From assembly GCA_031259605.1 (NCBI GenBank), contig JAIRLE010000199.1, positions 1-6,023 of the forward strand: 6,023 bases of DNA, in the 5' to 3' direction. Each line of letters begins with the position of its first letter. The stretch's first letter is position 1. Made by a program: the position numbers and the translations under genes. The notes under the pieces are model-generated. The model did no database searches. It was not told the DNA's origin and saw only the letters and a list, made by a program, of their open reading frames with translations. The DNA comes from Zoogloeaceae bacterium. Lineage in GTDB: Bacteria; Pseudomonadota; Gammaproteobacteria; Burkholderiales; Rhodocyclaceae. This document shows, piece after piece, positions 4,992 to 6,023 of this stretch.

Positions 4992-6023
4992 TCAAATCAC
5001 CCCGCCGCGTTTCAGTTCCCAATAGCGGTTGACCAGCGCAATGGGCAGGTGTTGCGGGGAAGTCTCCAGAAGACGCGCGCCTTGCGCGCGCAGGCAGGCA
5101 AGCTGGCGGCGGCGGGCTTCCCGGTAATCCAGGGCGGCGGCGTAGCCCAGGGCGTCGTCGAAATTCTCGATGCGGTTTTCCAGGCGTTTGTCCAGCCCAG
5201 TTTCGCGCAGGCTGGCGAGGAGCACCAGGTGGCGTGCGCGCAGTTGCGCGATGGCGGGCGATAGGGTGGCTTCGTCCTCGTCGCGCAGGTTGGTGAGCAG
5301 CACCACCAGCGCGCGTTTGCGGATGCGGCGCACGAGGAAATCGCTGGCGGCGAGATAGTCGGAGGTCTGCATCGAGGGTTGCAGGTCGTAGGCGGCTTCC
5401 AGGAGTTTGTGCAGGGTGGCCGTCGACTTCTGCGGCGGGAAAAAACGCGGTCGCGGGTGCGCGAAGGTGGCGAAACCCACCGCGTCGCCCTGGCGCAGGG
5501 CGACATAGGCGAGCAGCAGCATGGCGTTCAGGGTGTGATCGAAATGCGAGAGGGCGTCGTCACGGCTGCGCATCCGCTGGCCGCAGTCGATCAGGAAGAT
5601 GATCTGCTGGTCGCGCTCGTCCTGGTATTCGCGCGCGATCAGCTTCATCATGCGGGCGCTGGCTTTCCAGTCGATGCTGCGCGGCGGATCGTCGCGGCGG
5701 TATTCGCGCAACTGGTGGAAGTCCAGTCCGGCGCCGCGCCGCGAGCGGCGCAGGATGCCCATTTGCGCCAGGCGGTCGTCGGTCGCCAGGAGCGCGTATT
5801 GCGCCACGCGGGCGAAATTCGGGAACACCCGCACCGTCTGCGCCTCGCCGAACCAGCGTTGCAGATGCCAAAAACCCAAAGGAGATGCAAGACGCAGGTG
5901 CGTTGCGCCAAAATCCTGTTCGCCGCGCAGATTGGGCGTCACCCGGTAGATGTGTTCCTGCCACTGCCCCGCGCCAATCGTAAAGGCCAGGGGCAGATCC
6001 GGGGCTTCCAGCGCGTCGGGATG
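4992..6023 (-). CDS. DUF58 domain protein (VWA-like), 5' end outside the window
   Basis: The frame is open through the right edge, so 343 C-terminal residues are visible and the start is missing. DUF58 proteins are usually about 430-450 residues with an N-terminal membrane region, so roughly 100 residues are probably off the edge. The diagnostic DUF58 block is at visible residues 100-124 (DFHQLREYRRDDP, then IDWKASAR). It is followed by a VWA-type strand IIFLIDCGQRM (141-151), in which the canonical DxSxS metal site is degenerate, as is common in this family. A GTG at 5942 could be mistaken for a start, but conserved upstream coding (QWQEHIYRV) shows the gene continues. DUF58 genes normally sit next to a MoxR AAA+ ATPase and transglutaminase-like or DUF4129/DUF4350 genes. 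Those would be expected to the right of the window. The biochemical role is not established. The gene is followed by a terminator-like hairpin. Confidence 0.9.
   Translation of the reverse strand, partial: HPDALEAPDLPLAFTIGAGQWQEHIYRVTPNLRGEQDFGATHLRLASPLGFWHLQRWFGEAQTVRVFPNFARVAQYALLATDDRLAQMGILRRSRRGAGLDFHQLREYRRDDPPRSIDWKASARMMKLIAREYQDERDQQIIFLIDCGQRMRSRDDALSHFDHTLNAMLLLAYVALRQGDAVGFATFAHPRPRFFPPQKSTATLHKLLEAAYDLQPSMQTSDYLAASDFLVRRIRKRALVVLLTNLRDEDEATLSPAIAQLRARHLVLLASLRETGLDKRLENRIENFDDALGYAAALDYREARRRQLACLRAQGARLLETSPQHLPIALVNRYWELKRGGVI

Noticed and set aside
4992..5942. Taking the GTG at 5942 as the DUF58 start.
   Set aside because: The frame remains open to the window edge with sensible DUF58-like coding upstream, so the gene is cut by the edge rather than starting here.

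Overview
The window looks like a betaproteobacterial chromosome segment (GC-rich, about 58% by eye). All four protein genes lie on the minus strand, so transcription runs from right to left. The taxon call rests on a PpiD-type chaperone, TsaD, and above all an rRNA-operon leader of betaproteobacterial type at the left end (boxA TTCTTTAACA followed by CCGATAACTGTGGGTGTTT). I cannot name a genus.

From right to left: (1) 6023-4992 is the 3' part of a DUF58 (VWA-like) gene whose start lies beyond the right edge. (2) 4991-4514 is a 478-base non-coding gap. It holds a terminator-like hairpin, a short direct repeat and a palindrome-rich repeat, and is loosely framed by an imperfect 13-bp inverted repeat. 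(3) 4513-1241 or so is a tight three-gene unit: ppiD (inner-membrane periplasmic folding factor), a sodium-coupled NSS-family transporter (4-base gap, Shine-Dalgarno inside the end of ppiD), then tsaD (10-base gap), which encodes the tRNA t6A synthesis protein. (4) Inside the last ~95 bases of tsaD lies a near-consensus sigma-70 promoter (TTGACA, 17 bp, CATAAT) with an A-rich upstream stretch. It is followed by a boxB-like hairpin, boxA and a boxC-like element. This is the promoter and antitermination leader of an rRNA operon running off the left edge. 16S itself is not reached.

The most notable observation is this overlap. The tsaD reading frame runs through the rrn promoter and boxB-like hairpin and takes its TAA stop from inside boxA. 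TsaD thereby gains about 37 residues beyond the usual family end. I see no terminator between the ppiD-transporter-tsaD unit and the rrn leader, so read-through into rRNA is possible. I found no CRISPR array, complete insertion sequence, phage gene, defence system or tRNA gene, and no convincing wholly new system.
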